Below, piece after piece: positions 40,975 through 49,103 of a stretch of DNA of 51,526 bases (positions within the stretch are counted from its first letter, which is position 1; each line of letters begins with the position of its first letter). The DNA lies in NCBI GenBank assembly GCA_964415435.1, contig CAYPZT010000003.1, positions 1 through 51,526 of the forward strand, given 5' to 3'. Source of the stretch: CAYPZT01 sp964415435. Its GTDB lineage: Bacteria; Patescibacteriota; Microgenomatia; UBA1406; GWC2-37-13. The translations under genes and the position numbers were made by a program. The notes under the pieces are model-generated. The model was not told where the DNA came from. It was given only the letters and a program-made list of their open reading frames with translations, and ran no database searches.

Positions 40975-41790
40975 TTACCAGCTTAACGAGAGTAACAAAA
41001 TAACTGCAGTGAAACCTAAAACTATTGCATACTCACGGATTGTTTCACGAAAGAGCCTTTCCGAAAGAAAATGAGACAAGAGTCCCGTTACGCTGTAATA
41101 GATCGCAGTAAGAAGTAAGCTTACGATTGTTATTCGAAGCGGTATAAACGATGCTACAATCGCAGTTTCGGCCGCAATCACGGCAACAAGCAATGCATTC
41201 ATGATGAGAGCGCGTGAAACCTGCAGATCAAGTTTGACCGTCCACAGAAGCTGGAGCGCCATCATAAAGGCTACTGCTCCGACGAGAATGGCATTAAAGA
41301 TAAAGTTAAGCCTGAATGAAAAAATAGCATTAAAAAGAAGAAAAGATACCAATGTCTGGTAAAAGAAGTTCACCGAGAAAGCTGCCCGGTACAACTGCAA
41401 ACTCTTCTCCACTCCTACATTAAAGATATTGGAGCACAGAAGTACTGCATAAATTGAGACGGCATAGATCGCAACAAAAGGAACTCTTGTAATCCAGCGG
41501 ACAGGGAATAAAAAGAAGAAAAGATAAAAAGATACAGTTACGAGTACAGGCATGATAAATAGGCTAAACCACTCAAACCGTTCAATTCCTTCCAACATTG
41601 AAAAAAACGCCAAACAATAGGTGATAAAAATAAGAAGGGGGATGAAAATATAGCTCTCCGTGAAAAAGAAAAAGGTGGAAACAAGAAGGAGCATCGAAAG
41701 AACACCTACAGAAAATACCAGCCGGTATCTCTTCTGCACGCCTTTAAATCTGTTCTCTACTCCGATGAGTAGCTTATGAATCAGGCTCAT
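40975..41790 (-). CDS. Multi-pass membrane protein of unknown function, 271 aa
   Basis: This protein has about nine hydrophobic helices, a basic N-terminus (VENRFKGVQKRYRL) and few polar motifs. PVRWITRVPFVAIYAVSIYA in the middle and the ending ILLLSLSW are the most distinctive parts. I do not recognise a family with confidence; it may belong to a Patescibacteria-specific DUF. It lies between yebC (22 bp upstream) and the IMPase gene (1 bp downstream) on the same strand. Confidence 0.7.
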   Translation of the reverse strand: MSLIHKLLIGVENRFKGVQKRYRLVFSVGVLSMLLLVSTFFFFTESYIFIPLLIFITYCLAFFSMLEGIERFEWFSLFIMPVLVTVSFYLFFFLFPVRWITRVPFVAIYAVSIYAVLLCSNIFNVGVEKSLQLYRAAFSVNFFYQTLVSFLLFNAIFSFRLNFIFNAILVGAVAFMMALQLLWTVKLDLQVSRALIMNALLVAVIAAETAIVASFIPLRITIVSLLLTAIYYSVTGLLSHFLSERLFRETIREYAIVLGFTAVILLLSLSW

Positions 41791-41812
41791 ATGGATATAT
41801 TATAGTGGTTAT

Positions 41813-42523
41813 CTACGCTACATTATTGAACACATTTTGGATATCGTCCATCTCTTCAAGCGCGTCCATCAACTTCTGCAGACTCGCGGACTTTTCCGTA
41901 TCCAGACTAAGTACTGTTTGAGGCTTATAGACAACTTCAACCTGCATCTGTGGAAAGGGGGTGTCTGCATTGAGTTTTCCATATGAAGCGTATGGAAAAT
42001 AATAGATGTAAGAATCGGCGTCCTCGATAAAGTCAATCACGCCGTACTTGTCGGCATAGGAAAAAGCTTGATCCTCAGACACAGAGGTCTTGGGAATTAT
42101 GACCAGAGACACCTTCTCAAAAAGATATGAGACTGCGCCCTGAGACCCTAGCTTGGCGTTATGAAGGTCAAGGACGTTTCTCACCTCAGAAGCGGTTCTA
42201 TTGGGATTATCTGTTGTGGCAACAATCATAAGACCGCTGCCGCCCGGTCCAAAACCTTCGTAAATCACTTCTTTCATCGCCTCCCCTCCCTTGCCCGTGC
42301 CTTTCTCTATCGCGCGCTGGATGTTGTCCTTTGGCATGTTCGACGCTCGCGCCTTCTCAATTGCGATACGAAGTTTAACATTGTTGACCGGATCAGGAAT
42401 CCCCCCACCTTCCACAACCGCAAGGCTGATAAGACGTGAGAGTTTAGCAAAAAGGTTGCCTTTCACTTTGTCGTTTGCCTCTTTTTTACGCTTAATATTT
42501 GCCCATTTAGAATGACCTGACAT
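41813..42523 (-). CDS. yebC: YebC/PmpR family regulator-translation factor
   Basis: A 236-residue protein of typical length. It starts MSGHSKWANIKRKKEANDKV in family-typical form, with FAKLSRLISLAV, NNVKLRIAIEKARASNMP, YEGFGPGGSGLMI and NRTASEVRNV. YebC-like proteins act as transcription regulators and, in recent work, as factors that ease ribosome stalling at proline stretches. A minus-strand TATAAT (42533-42538) ends 9 nt before the ATG. Confidence 0.97.
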   Translation of the reverse strand: MSGHSKWANIKRKKEANDKVKGNLFAKLSRLISLAVVEGGGIPDPVNNVKLRIAIEKARASNMPKDNIQRAIEKGTGKGGEAMKEVIYEGFGPGGSGLMIVATTDNPNRTASEVRNVLDLHNAKLGSQGAVSYLFEKVSLVIIPKTSVSEDQAFSYADKYGVIDFIEDADSYIYYFPYASYGKLNADTPFPQMQVEVVYKPQTVLSLDTEKSASLQKLMDALEEMDDIQNVFNNVA

Positions 42524-42532
42524 GCTTTGGTT

Positions 42533-42538
42533 ATTATA
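42533..42538 (-). promoter_or_regulatory. -10 box of yebC
   Basis: Minus-strand TATAAT ends 9 nt before the yebC ATG; no Shine-Dalgarno is seen. It lies in the 68-bp region shared with the divergent TPR gene. Confidence 0.5.
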
Positions 42539-42591
42539 CTTGACATTTGTCCAAATTAAAATATACTGTAACGTACCGTATTTTTTCTTCT

Positions 42592-43383
42592 ATGGGACCT
42601 ATTGACCAACTCGAACAACAAGCTGTCGACGCAGCCATTCATTCGTCCTGGGAACAAGCTGTTAAGTTCAATGAAGAGATACTTGAGCTTGATAAAAATA
42701 ATCTTCCTGCCCACCTGAGGCTCGGCTATTCATGTCTTCAGCTTCATAACCTTGCAGATGCTAAAAAGTATTACTCTAAAGCTCTAAAATTCCAGCCTAC
42801 CAACAAAGTTGCTCTTGAAAATATGGAGCGGATAAAAATACTCGAAGGCAAGAGTACGAAAAAAGGGAAAACCTTTGAGGGGAAACTTGATCCAAATATG
42901 TTTCTCGAGGTGCCGGGCAAAACAAAGAGCGTCACGCTTGTTAATCTTGGTCAAAAAAACATCCTTGCCCGCGTTAATGTTGGTCAGGAAGTTATACTTG
43001 AGGTCAAAAAAAGAAAAGTCGAGGTCAGAACTACTGCCCAAGAATATATTGGTACGCTGCCCGATGACTTATCCCGACGGCTTCTGCTTTTTTTAAATGC
43101 AAAAAGCAAATATACGGTCTACATCAAGGAAGCTAGCTTGAGCCGTGTCATCGTGTTCATAAAAGAAGAAAAAAAGGGTAAACAAGTGGCTCCTTATCTC
43201 TCGTTTCCCAGCAATATCCAGTCCAATATTCAGGACATAAACCACCAAAAAGACCATGAAGACAGCGACGATGCTGTGTCAGAAAGCGATATTGACAGGC
43301 TTGCCGAACATCTTACTACCACAGAAACTGAAGAATATTTTCCTTTTCAGACCGAGGATTCAGATGATTCTGATGATGAGTAA
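42592..43383 (+). CDS. TPR protein with acidic C-terminus, 263 aa
   Basis: Residues 1-75 hold about two tetratricopeptide repeats (WEQAVKFNEEILELDKNN, then LADAKKYYSKALKFQPTN). A basic linker (EGKSTKKGKTFEGK) leads to a beta-rich middle domain (about 100-200, including EYIGTLPDDLSRRL and YTVYIKEASLSRVIVFIKE). A disordered acidic tail ends DSDDSDDE. There is no signal peptide. It is probably a cytosolic scaffold; the middle domain is unrecognised. ATG 42592 is used rather than an in-frame TTG at 42547. The 3' end is antisense to the small gene at 43347. Confidence 0.75.
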   Translation: MGPIDQLEQQAVDAAIHSSWEQAVKFNEEILELDKNNLPAHLRLGYSCLQLHNLADAKKYYSKALKFQPTNKVALENMERIKILEGKSTKKGKTFEGKLDPNMFLEVPGKTKSVTLVNLGQKNILARVNVGQEVILEVKKRKVEVRTTAQEYIGTLPDDLSRRLLLFLNAKSKYTVYIKEASLSRVIVFIKEEKKGKQVAPYLSFPSNIQSNIQDINHQKDHEDSDDAVSESDIDRLAEHLTTTETEEYFPFQTEDSDDSDDE

Positions 43384-43535
43384 TGCTCAACCTTATCCTT
43401 AAAAAAAACAAAGGTTCCTTGTATTTTTCTCCTGTTGAGTATCTTCTTCAGTTCCTTTGGCACATGAAAATCACTCATTGACCGTAAGGCCAAAAGGAAA
43501 GATGCAACAAGGATGATAGCGAGTGGAATGAGCAT
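43347..43535 (-). CDS. Small membrane protein, 62 aa
   Basis: This 62-residue ORF has an N-terminal helix (LIPLAIILVASFLLAL), a basic middle (VPKELKKILNRRKIQG) and a Ser/Glu-rich tail. It starts 1 bp after the stop of the LCP-like gene, which argues for a real, coupled gene. Its last 37 bp lie antisense over the acidic tail of the TPR gene, and the two low-complexity tails are the same DNA read on opposite strands. The function is unknown. Confidence 0.5.
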   Translation of the reverse strand: MLIPLAIILVASFLLALRSMSDFHVPKELKKILNRRKIQGTFVFFKDKVEHYSSSESSESSV

Positions 43536-43536
43536 A

Positions 43537-44403
43537 TCAGCTTAAAAAGTACCAATCCCTTTCACGTTCTCCTAACCAAAAAAGTATATCATATCCGCCT
43601 GTTTTACCGGTTTTAAGCTTGCAGGAGAAAAACGCGGCCAACGCACGGGCCGTATTACTGAATTCCTCTCTATTTTCTTCGATGATGCACTGTTTGACTA
43701 TGTCCTGCTTTGCGGTGATATCGCCTACCCGGATCCCCTCACCTTCAATGGGTTTACTTAAGGCAAGCGCCGTTTCGTAACTATCCTTATAAAGGATCTG
43801 CACATTGAGCCGCTCGTTTCTATAGACAGTGTCAAAAAAATATCCTTGGTAGTCTGATGCGAATGCATCTGTATATGCAATAGAGTTTATTGCATTCCCT
43901 CCCCTTCTCAGAATAAGCCACGAGAGATATACTCTTTCGAACATATTCATGTTGCTATTACCAAAGAGTATGGTCTGAATATTCGGCAGCATTGGCTTTA
44001 CCTCTCCCGCGCCATAATATATCTCGGCACTGTCGGGCATTATGTAAAAATCTACGAGACTGCCTGTTGCGGTAGAGAACGTTTTAAGAAGAATATCGGG
44101 TTTTTTTTCTAGAGAGACAAGCTTTCCTAAAGCTCCAATGCGGTATACTCCGTAGCCTCCAGGAACGTCCACCTTGGTATCCGGCAAAAAACTTACTCCG
44201 TAGTTTGTATTGTCCACAAGACCAAAAGAAAAAAAAGAGGTCTGGGCACCATAGGAGATAATGTTGATATGATCACGTTTCTGAAAAAAGATCGAGGTAC
44301 GGATTATGCGTATGAGCGAGATAAGAACGAGAAAAACACATACGACAAGTACTATTCGAACGATTCGTTTCGTATTTTGCCTGCCCAACCTTTTTTTTCT
44401 CAT
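43537..44403 (-). CDS. LytR/CpsA/Psr-related membrane protein (degenerate LCP plus LytR_C-like)
   Basis: A 288-residue protein with a basic N-terminus and one helix (IVRIVLVVCVFLVLISLIRII). The extracellular part has VSFLPDTKVDVPGGYGVYRIG, which resembles the LCP segment with P-x-D-T-x-V (core FLPDTKVDVPGGYG), and later ERLNVQILYKDSYETALAL, which resembles LytR_C. Many LCP catalytic Arg residues are not evident, so it may not transfer glycans to peptidoglycan. The family call is tentative. Its start overlaps the antiporter gene by 4 bp. Confidence 0.5.
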   Translation of the reverse strand: MRKKRLGRQNTKRIVRIVLVVCVFLVLISLIRIIRTSIFFQKRDHINIISYGAQTSFFSFGLVDNTNYGVSFLPDTKVDVPGGYGVYRIGALGKLVSLEKKPDILLKTFSTATGSLVDFYIMPDSAEIYYGAGEVKPMLPNIQTILFGNSNMNMFERVYLSWLILRRGGNAINSIAYTDAFASDYQGYFFDTVYRNERLNVQILYKDSYETALALSKPIEGEGIRVGDITAKQDIVKQCIIEENREEFSNTARALAAFFSCKLKTGKTGGYDILFWLGERERDWYFLS

Positions 44404-46124
44404 ACCATGCCATGCTCTATCTTCAAACGTTTAATCTTATTGGCGACCTCCTCTTTATCTATACCTTTCCATGTAAGAATTCTCCGTATGATTGAGAGTG
44501 ACGCTTCAAACTCTGGATGAACTACGACCTCTACGCCGAGATCCTTCATACGACGCTGGTCATGCTCTCCATGAACTCTGGTAAAAAGTATTATGTTTGG
44601 ATTCAGTTTTTTTGCGTTTAGTATGATCGTTTCCTGTGAGAACCTGTCCGGAACCGCAGCAATCAATGAAGCGGCAGTTTCACATTCTGCATAGTCTAGT
44701 ACATCTATTTCCGTTGGGTCTCCGTAAAAAATTGTCACACCCTCTTTTTTCGCCTGCTCAACGGTATGAAGATTAAAATCAATTGCTATAAAGGGTATCT
44801 CGGCAAACATGAGTGCCCTGCCGATATACCTGCCCACTCTGCCATAGCCACAGATAATAATGTGATCCTTGAGATTAAGGACATCAATCTTGGGAATTTC
44901 ACGGTCAACCTTATTCTTAAGGAACTGTTCGATTGCCGGAATCCTTTTTCTAATCAAAGATCGTATTGAACTATACATTCTGTCGCTAGCCATGATTGCA
45001 GCCGGAGTAAAAAGAAGCGTCAGAAGAACCACGCTTACCGCAAAATGATAGCTGTCCGCGCCTACTGCGCCATTTATGAACCCCTGGTATAGAAGTATAA
45101 AGGCACCCTCACCTATTTGAAAAAGCAGAATGCCCAGTTTAAAGGATGTCCTCGAATGGAATTTAAAGAAGAGAAATATGCTCATTACAATGACTATCTT
45201 TGCAAAAGTAACCAAAACTGCAAAAAGAGTGATCGGAATGATGTTGGCGATTGTAAACCCGATGTTCAGAGTCAAACCTAAAAATACGAAAAATACCACG
45301 ACAAGAACATCACGCAAAGGTCTGATCTGGGAAAATAAATGGTAATGAACAAGGGTCTGTCCTATGAGTACGCCTGCAGTAAATGCCGCCAGAAGACTCG
45401 ATAGTCCAAGAAATGAAAAAACGGTAAGCGTTGCAACTATAAAGACTACCGTAAACAGGTTGAGGATTTCGCGTGAAACATTGGCAAGACGGTTAAACAG
45501 GAAGGGTACTGCCTTCATTCCCAAAAAATAAACGAGGGCAAGTACCAGTATTGCTTTTCCCATATTGAGCACTATGCGAGTCCCCATATCGAGAAACGTA
45601 CTATTCGATCCAAACGACGAAAGAACGATGAGAAGCGGTATGAAAGCCAGATCTTGAAAGATAAGAATACCTATGGCAAGACCGCCTACAAGCGAGTTCT
45701 CCTCTCCCCTCTCCTGTATTATTTTTGCCACAACCGCGGTTGAGGACATGGCAAACGCAGAACCTATAAAAAGTGCAACAAGAGATGTGAATCCGAACAA
45801 AAGTGATAGTACGCTTACGACTCCGGCAGTCACAACGATCTGCAGTAGACCGCCTAAAAGAACAAATCTTCCGAACCGGCGCAGTGAATTGAAGTTTGTT
45901 TCCAGTCCTATGGTAAAAATAAGAAGAATAAGGCCTATCGTCGAGAAACTGTCTATGAATTCATGAGGAAGTCTGTTTCCAGCCACCAGTTTGAGAAACA
46001 CACCGCCTACTATGTAGCCGATAACGGGTGACATCCTTAGACGCACAGCGACAAATCCGCCTACTAAGGGAAAAAGAAGAAAGAGGAAAACAGACAGAAG
46101 CTCTTGATAAGGAATCTCAGTCAT
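44400..46124 (-). CDS. Kef-type cation/proton antiporter with RCK domain (CPA2)
   Basis: A 574-residue protein. About 12-13 helices fill residues 1-385, with the Na/H-exchanger core FAMSSTAVVAKIIQERG and GLAIGILIFQDLAFIPL. A cytosolic TrkA_N domain follows at about 425-540: IIICGYGRVGRYIGRAL (GxGxxG NAD site), FIAIDFN and FYGDPTEIDVL. It exports K+ or Na+ against H+, gated by nucleotide. A minus-strand TATACT (46131-46136) ends 6 nt before the ATG. The LCP-like gene overlaps its end by 4 bp. Confidence 0.92.
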   Translation of the reverse strand: MTEIPYQELLSVFLFLLFPLVGGFVAVRLRMSPVIGYIVGGVFLKLVAGNRLPHEFIDSFSTIGLILLIFTIGLETNFNSLRRFGRFVLLGGLLQIVVTAGVVSVLSLLFGFTSLVALFIGSAFAMSSTAVVAKIIQERGEENSLVGGLAIGILIFQDLAFIPLLIVLSSFGSNSTFLDMGTRIVLNMGKAILVLALVYFLGMKAVPFLFNRLANVSREILNLFTVVFIVATLTVFSFLGLSSLLAAFTAGVLIGQTLVHYHLFSQIRPLRDVLVVVFFVFLGLTLNIGFTIANIIPITLFAVLVTFAKIVIVMSIFLFFKFHSRTSFKLGILLFQIGEGAFILLYQGFINGAVGADSYHFAVSVVLLTLLFTPAAIMASDRMYSSIRSLIRKRIPAIEQFLKNKVDREIPKIDVLNLKDHIIICGYGRVGRYIGRALMFAEIPFIAIDFNLHTVEQAKKEGVTIFYGDPTEIDVLDYAECETAASLIAAVPDRFSQETIILNAKKLNPNIILFTRVHGEHDQRRMKDLGVEVVVHPEFEASLSIIRRILTWKGIDKEEVANKIKRLKIEHGMV

Positions 46125-46130
46125 TTATTT

Positions 46131-46136
46131 AGTATA
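46131..46136 (-). promoter_or_regulatory. -10 box of the antiporter gene
   Basis: Minus-strand TATACT ends 6 nt before the antiporter ATG, so the transcript is probably leaderless although dksA lies just upstream on the same strand. Confidence 0.5.
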
Positions 46137-46172
46137 CAAGAGAAAAGGGAGCACAAGCAAAAATACGGGCAC

Positions 46173-46532
46173 TCACCTTCGGAGCTGCTGCTCACAGTCT
46201 ATACAGTAACGCGCTTCGGGAAGAATTTTAAGGCGCGCTAAGGGAATTTCTTTACCGCATCTCTCACATATCCCATATTTTCCTTTTTCGATTTTCCCCA
46301 AAGCCAGGTCCATATCGCTTAGTTTTTTTTCGAGATCTTTTATTTCTGCTTCAATAGTATCATGACCTACCTGTTCACGTACATCAGTATCAACTGCCGC
46401 GTTATCGGATGCATGCTCCGGATCTGCAAACGGATCATCTTTTTTTAGTGAAGATATCTGTTTAATAAGGTCTTCTCTCTGGACCTCAAGAATTTTTTTC
46501 TGTTTTTGAAGTACTTCCTGTGTGAATGCCAT
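46173..46532 (-). CDS. DksA/TraR C4 zinc-finger protein
   Basis: A 119-residue protein. An N-terminal coiled coil (about 5-40, and 65-85) is followed by the zinc finger YGICERCGKEIPLARL and YCIDCEQQ (C-x2-C-x17-C-x2-C). DksA/TraR proteins bind the RNA polymerase secondary channel and adjust transcription, often with ppGpp. The acidic tip DPFADPEHASDNAAVDTD is in the usual place. The start lies inside the 3' end of lgt (47-bp overlap in another frame). Confidence 0.92.
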   Translation of the reverse strand: MAFTQEVLQKQKKILEVQREDLIKQISSLKKDDPFADPEHASDNAAVDTDVREQVGHDTIEAEIKDLEKKLSDMDLALGKIEKGKYGICERCGKEIPLARLKILPEARYCIDCEQQLRR

Positions 46533-47319
46533 TTCGTGTAATTAATTTTTTAATAACTTCCCCTGCCTTTAAAAATTTCACTCTAAAATGGTAAAGGAAG
46601 TACAGGCTTAAAATCAAGACAAGTACTCCCCCAACGATTTCATTGAAACTCGTGCCTGCCAAGTATAATCGATTATTCTTAAGTTTGTCAAATAGAAAAT
46701 AGTCAAGACTGAAAAACCACGCGAAGAAGATAAGAGAGAAGCCGTGTCTGAACCTGTCTCGACGGATTTCCGAAAGTATTTTTTGAGCAATAACGGCGCC
46801 CACTAAAAAAAATATAGCTTCATATAGTGACGTAAGATGTCTTGAGCCGTCGAGTCCGGGATACTTGAGTGAAAGCGGAAATTTAGTCGCAGTTCCTACC
46901 TCTACGCCGGAGAAGAAACTGCCGAGTTTCCCTACCCCGATTGCAATGAGAATTGGACTAACCCAGCTGTCGATGACAGATAGGAAGTCTATCTTGCGGG
47001 CACGTAAAAAGAGAAGAAGGAATAATAAGCCTCCCAAAAGCGCACCATATAAGGAAAGACCGGGATACCCATTAATAAGTACAAACTTGAGAAAATTGAA
47101 TCCGAAGTCGTTAAAATTAAGTGCCACATAAACAAGTCTTCCTACAAAGAGACCGCCCGCCAAAGACACAAATACTCCATCGAAGATGTCATCCTCCTTG
47201 TATGAAGTCAACCGGATATTCTTCCATAGTAAAAAGCTGCCCCAAAAGAACGCGAGGACCAGAAATACCCCAAACGTATAGAGCTTAAGAAAAGGAAGAT
47301 TAAGTAATACTGGAATCAT
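46486..47319 (-). CDS. lgt: Prolipoprotein diacylglyceryl transferase-like protein
   Basis: A 277-residue protein with seven or so helices. GYPGLSLYGALLGG corresponds to the Lgt GGxSxHGG region, and PILIAIGVGKLGSFFSGVEVG to the Lgt signature. Lgt moves diacylglycerol from phosphatidylglycerol to the lipobox Cys of prelipoproteins. Compared by eye with E. coli GRIGNFINGE, the Arg is Lys and the essential Asn is Ser, so activity is uncertain. ATG 47319 lies 6 nt after an extended TATACT (47326-47331). The C-terminal tail overlaps dksA by 47 bp. Confidence 0.82.
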   Translation of the reverse strand: MIPVLLNLPFLKLYTFGVFLVLAFFWGSFLLWKNIRLTSYKEDDIFDGVFVSLAGGLFVGRLVYVALNFNDFGFNFLKFVLINGYPGLSLYGALLGGLLFLLLFLRARKIDFLSVIDSWVSPILIAIGVGKLGSFFSGVEVGTATKFPLSLKYPGLDGSRHLTSLYEAIFFLVGAVIAQKILSEIRRDRFRHGFSLIFFAWFFSLDYFLFDKLKNNRLYLAGTSFNEIVGGVLVLILSLYFLYHFRVKFLKAGEVIKKLITRNGIHTGSTSKTEKNS

Positions 47320-47325
47320 GTTTCT

Positions 47326-47331
47326 AGTATA
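47326..47331 (-). promoter_or_regulatory. Extended -10 box of lgt
   Basis: Minus-strand TGG-TATACT ends 6 nt before ATG 47319; the lgt-dksA transcript is probably leaderless. Confidence 0.55.
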
Positions 47332-47395
47332 CCATCCCAGAAACTGGAACAGAAACAAATATGGCATGCCGCACTCTGTAAATTATCTGCCCTGC

Positions 47396-47401
47396 TATAA
47401 T
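47396..47401 (+). promoter_or_regulatory. Extended -10 box of the HAD-GT4-methyltransferase operon
   Basis: TGC-TATAAT ends 8 nt before ATG 47410. The box and the following GATT are identical to those of the DsbA-like gene. Confidence 0.55.
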
Positions 47402-47409
47402 GATTCATA

Positions 47410-47994
47410 ATGAAAAAGCTAAAAGTTGGCTTTGATATGGATGGCGTTATCCTCTACAACCCATTCCGCATAGCCCGGGCTCCCATAGATTTTCTTGACA
47501 AGATCCTCAGCAGAAAAAAGGAACTGAATTTTTACTATCCCCACACACACCTTGCACAAATGCTCTGGAGATGGGCGCACCTGTCCAGTCTCTTCGTTGC
47601 TCCGGGATATAGTCACGTCAAGCAGCTCATCAATAAGAAAATATTTGAAGGATACATCGTAACCGCCCGTTACAATTTTTTGAAGGATGACTTTGAAAAG
47701 TGGCTTATAAAACTTGGGGCACGGGATCAAATGGAGGCTTGTTACCACAACGAAAATGATGATCAGCCCCATCTCTACAAGGAACGGATGATCAATAAGC
47801 TTGGCATTGATATATTTATTGAAGATAACTGGGATATCGTCAACTATCTGAATAAACGGTTTGAAAAAAGCCGAAAAAAGCCGAAAATTTTCTGGATATA
47901 TAACATCGTTGATCAATTTATACCCTATTCATATAAATTTTCTTCACTGCAGTCGGCTATTGATTACCTTGAACGTGAAATAATCAAAACATGA
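47410..47994 (+). CDS. HAD-like phosphatase, 5'-nucleotidase C type fold
   Basis: A 194-residue protein. KVGFDMDGVIL gives HAD motif I (D-x-D-G), YIVTARYNF is motif II (Thr) and IDIFIEDNWDIV is motif IV. The acidic residues needed for catalysis are present. The layout suits the NT5C/deoxyribonucleotidase-like group. The substrate is unknown; since it overlaps a GT4 gene by 4 bp, a sugar- or glycan-linked phosphate is possible. Confidence 0.75.
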   Translation: MKKLKVGFDMDGVILYNPFRIARAPIDFLDKILSRKKELNFYYPHTHLAQMLWRWAHLSSLFVAPGYSHVKQLINKKIFEGYIVTARYNFLKDDFEKWLIKLGARDQMEACYHNENDDQPHLYKERMINKLGIDIFIEDNWDIVNYLNKRFEKSRKKPKIFWIYNIVDQFIPYSYKFSSLQSAIDYLEREIIKT

Positions 47995-49103
47995 AGCTTC
48001 TTGTTATTACCGACTACTATCTCCCCCATTGGACCGGAATATCCAAATCGCTTTCCTATTTTTTAAACACCCTGAAAGACCGGCATGATGTAACTGTTAT
48101 TACCATACAGCATGCGCCCCACCTTTCCCCACATGAGGTTATTGATGGAATACCGGTAGTACGATTTCCTTATTCTCTTTCTTTGAGTCGAGCCAAAATA
48201 TCTTTTTTGTTTTGGTTTCGCACATTACCCTACCTATCGAAGGCTGACACTGTTTTCATAAACTCACCTTCTGCACACATTTTCCCCCTTTCACTTCTCG
48301 TAAAACTTTTTGGCAAACGCCTTGTCATCTTCCATCAGGGAGATTTACTACTGCCAAAGGGATTCACAAATAGGCTTATCGAGAATGTCTTTGATATGGC
48401 AACAATCTTCGCTTGTAGCCTTGCTGATAAAGTTGCCACCTTTACCGATGATTATGCTCAGCACTCACGAGTGCTGAAACATTTTCTATACAAATGTATT
48501 TCTTTTCAGCCACATTTGCCGGAAGAAAAAGAAACAAAAAAAAATGAGCACCTTAAAAAACTGCGGAAAAGCCAGTCTGTCGTCTTCGGATTTGCGGGTA
48601 GATTTGTGGAAGAAAAGGGTTTCGACATCTTGTATGAGGCGATACCTGAGGTTATTGATCAACTACCAGAAGCATACTTTGTCTATGCTGGTGAAACAAA
48701 GCTTGGGTACGAACATTTCTACGAGTCAAACAGGGACCGTTTCAAACGGATAAGAAAACACGTTACCGAACTTGGGCTTCTGTCAGAACCGGAGCTGACG
48801 GCATTCTATAAAGGCATCGACTTCATCGTTATTCCTTCACGTTCCGACTGCTATAACCTTGTACAGGCACGAGCAATGAGTCTTGGTGTACCTTCAGTTG
48901 TTTCAAATATTCCCGGCGCACGCTACCTTGTAAAAGAGAGCGGCTTCGGTTATATTTTCACATCAGAAGATCCGCACGACCTCGCAATGAAACTTATTGA
49001 AGCAAACAAAAATAGAAAAACTCTAGAGAAAAAATATGCAAAGTTAAAAACAATCATCAATTCAAAAGACAATGAAAAAAAACTTGATGAGTTTATTGGA
49101 TAA
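47991..49103 (+). CDS. GT4 family glycosyltransferase
   Basis: A 370-residue GT-B enzyme. The N-terminal half starts LLVITDYYLPHWTGISKSLS (donor-side Gly loop replaced by TGIS) and the C-terminal half has VFGFAGRFVEEKGFDILYEA and the nucleotide-sugar loop IVIPSRSDCYNLVQARAMSLG, whose E-x7-E is altered to Tyr-Asn-Leu-Val-Gln. Activity on a nucleotide-sugar donor is likely. It is cytosolic or membrane-associated. It is coupled to the HAD gene (ATGA overlap) and overlaps the methyltransferase gene by 32 bp. Confidence 0.9.
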   Translation: MKLLVITDYYLPHWTGISKSLSYFLNTLKDRHDVTVITIQHAPHLSPHEVIDGIPVVRFPYSLSLSRAKISFLFWFRTLPYLSKADTVFINSPSAHIFPLSLLVKLFGKRLVIFHQGDLLLPKGFTNRLIENVFDMATIFACSLADKVATFTDDYAQHSRVLKHFLYKCISFQPHLPEEKETKKNEHLKKLRKSQSVVFGFAGRFVEEKGFDILYEAIPEVIDQLPEAYFVYAGETKLGYEHFYESNRDRFKRIRKHVTELGLLSEPELTAFYKGIDFIVIPSRSDCYNLVQARAMSLGVPSVVSNIPGARYLVKESGFGYIFTSEDPHDLAMKLIEANKNRKTLEKKYAKLKTIINSKDNEKKLDEFIG

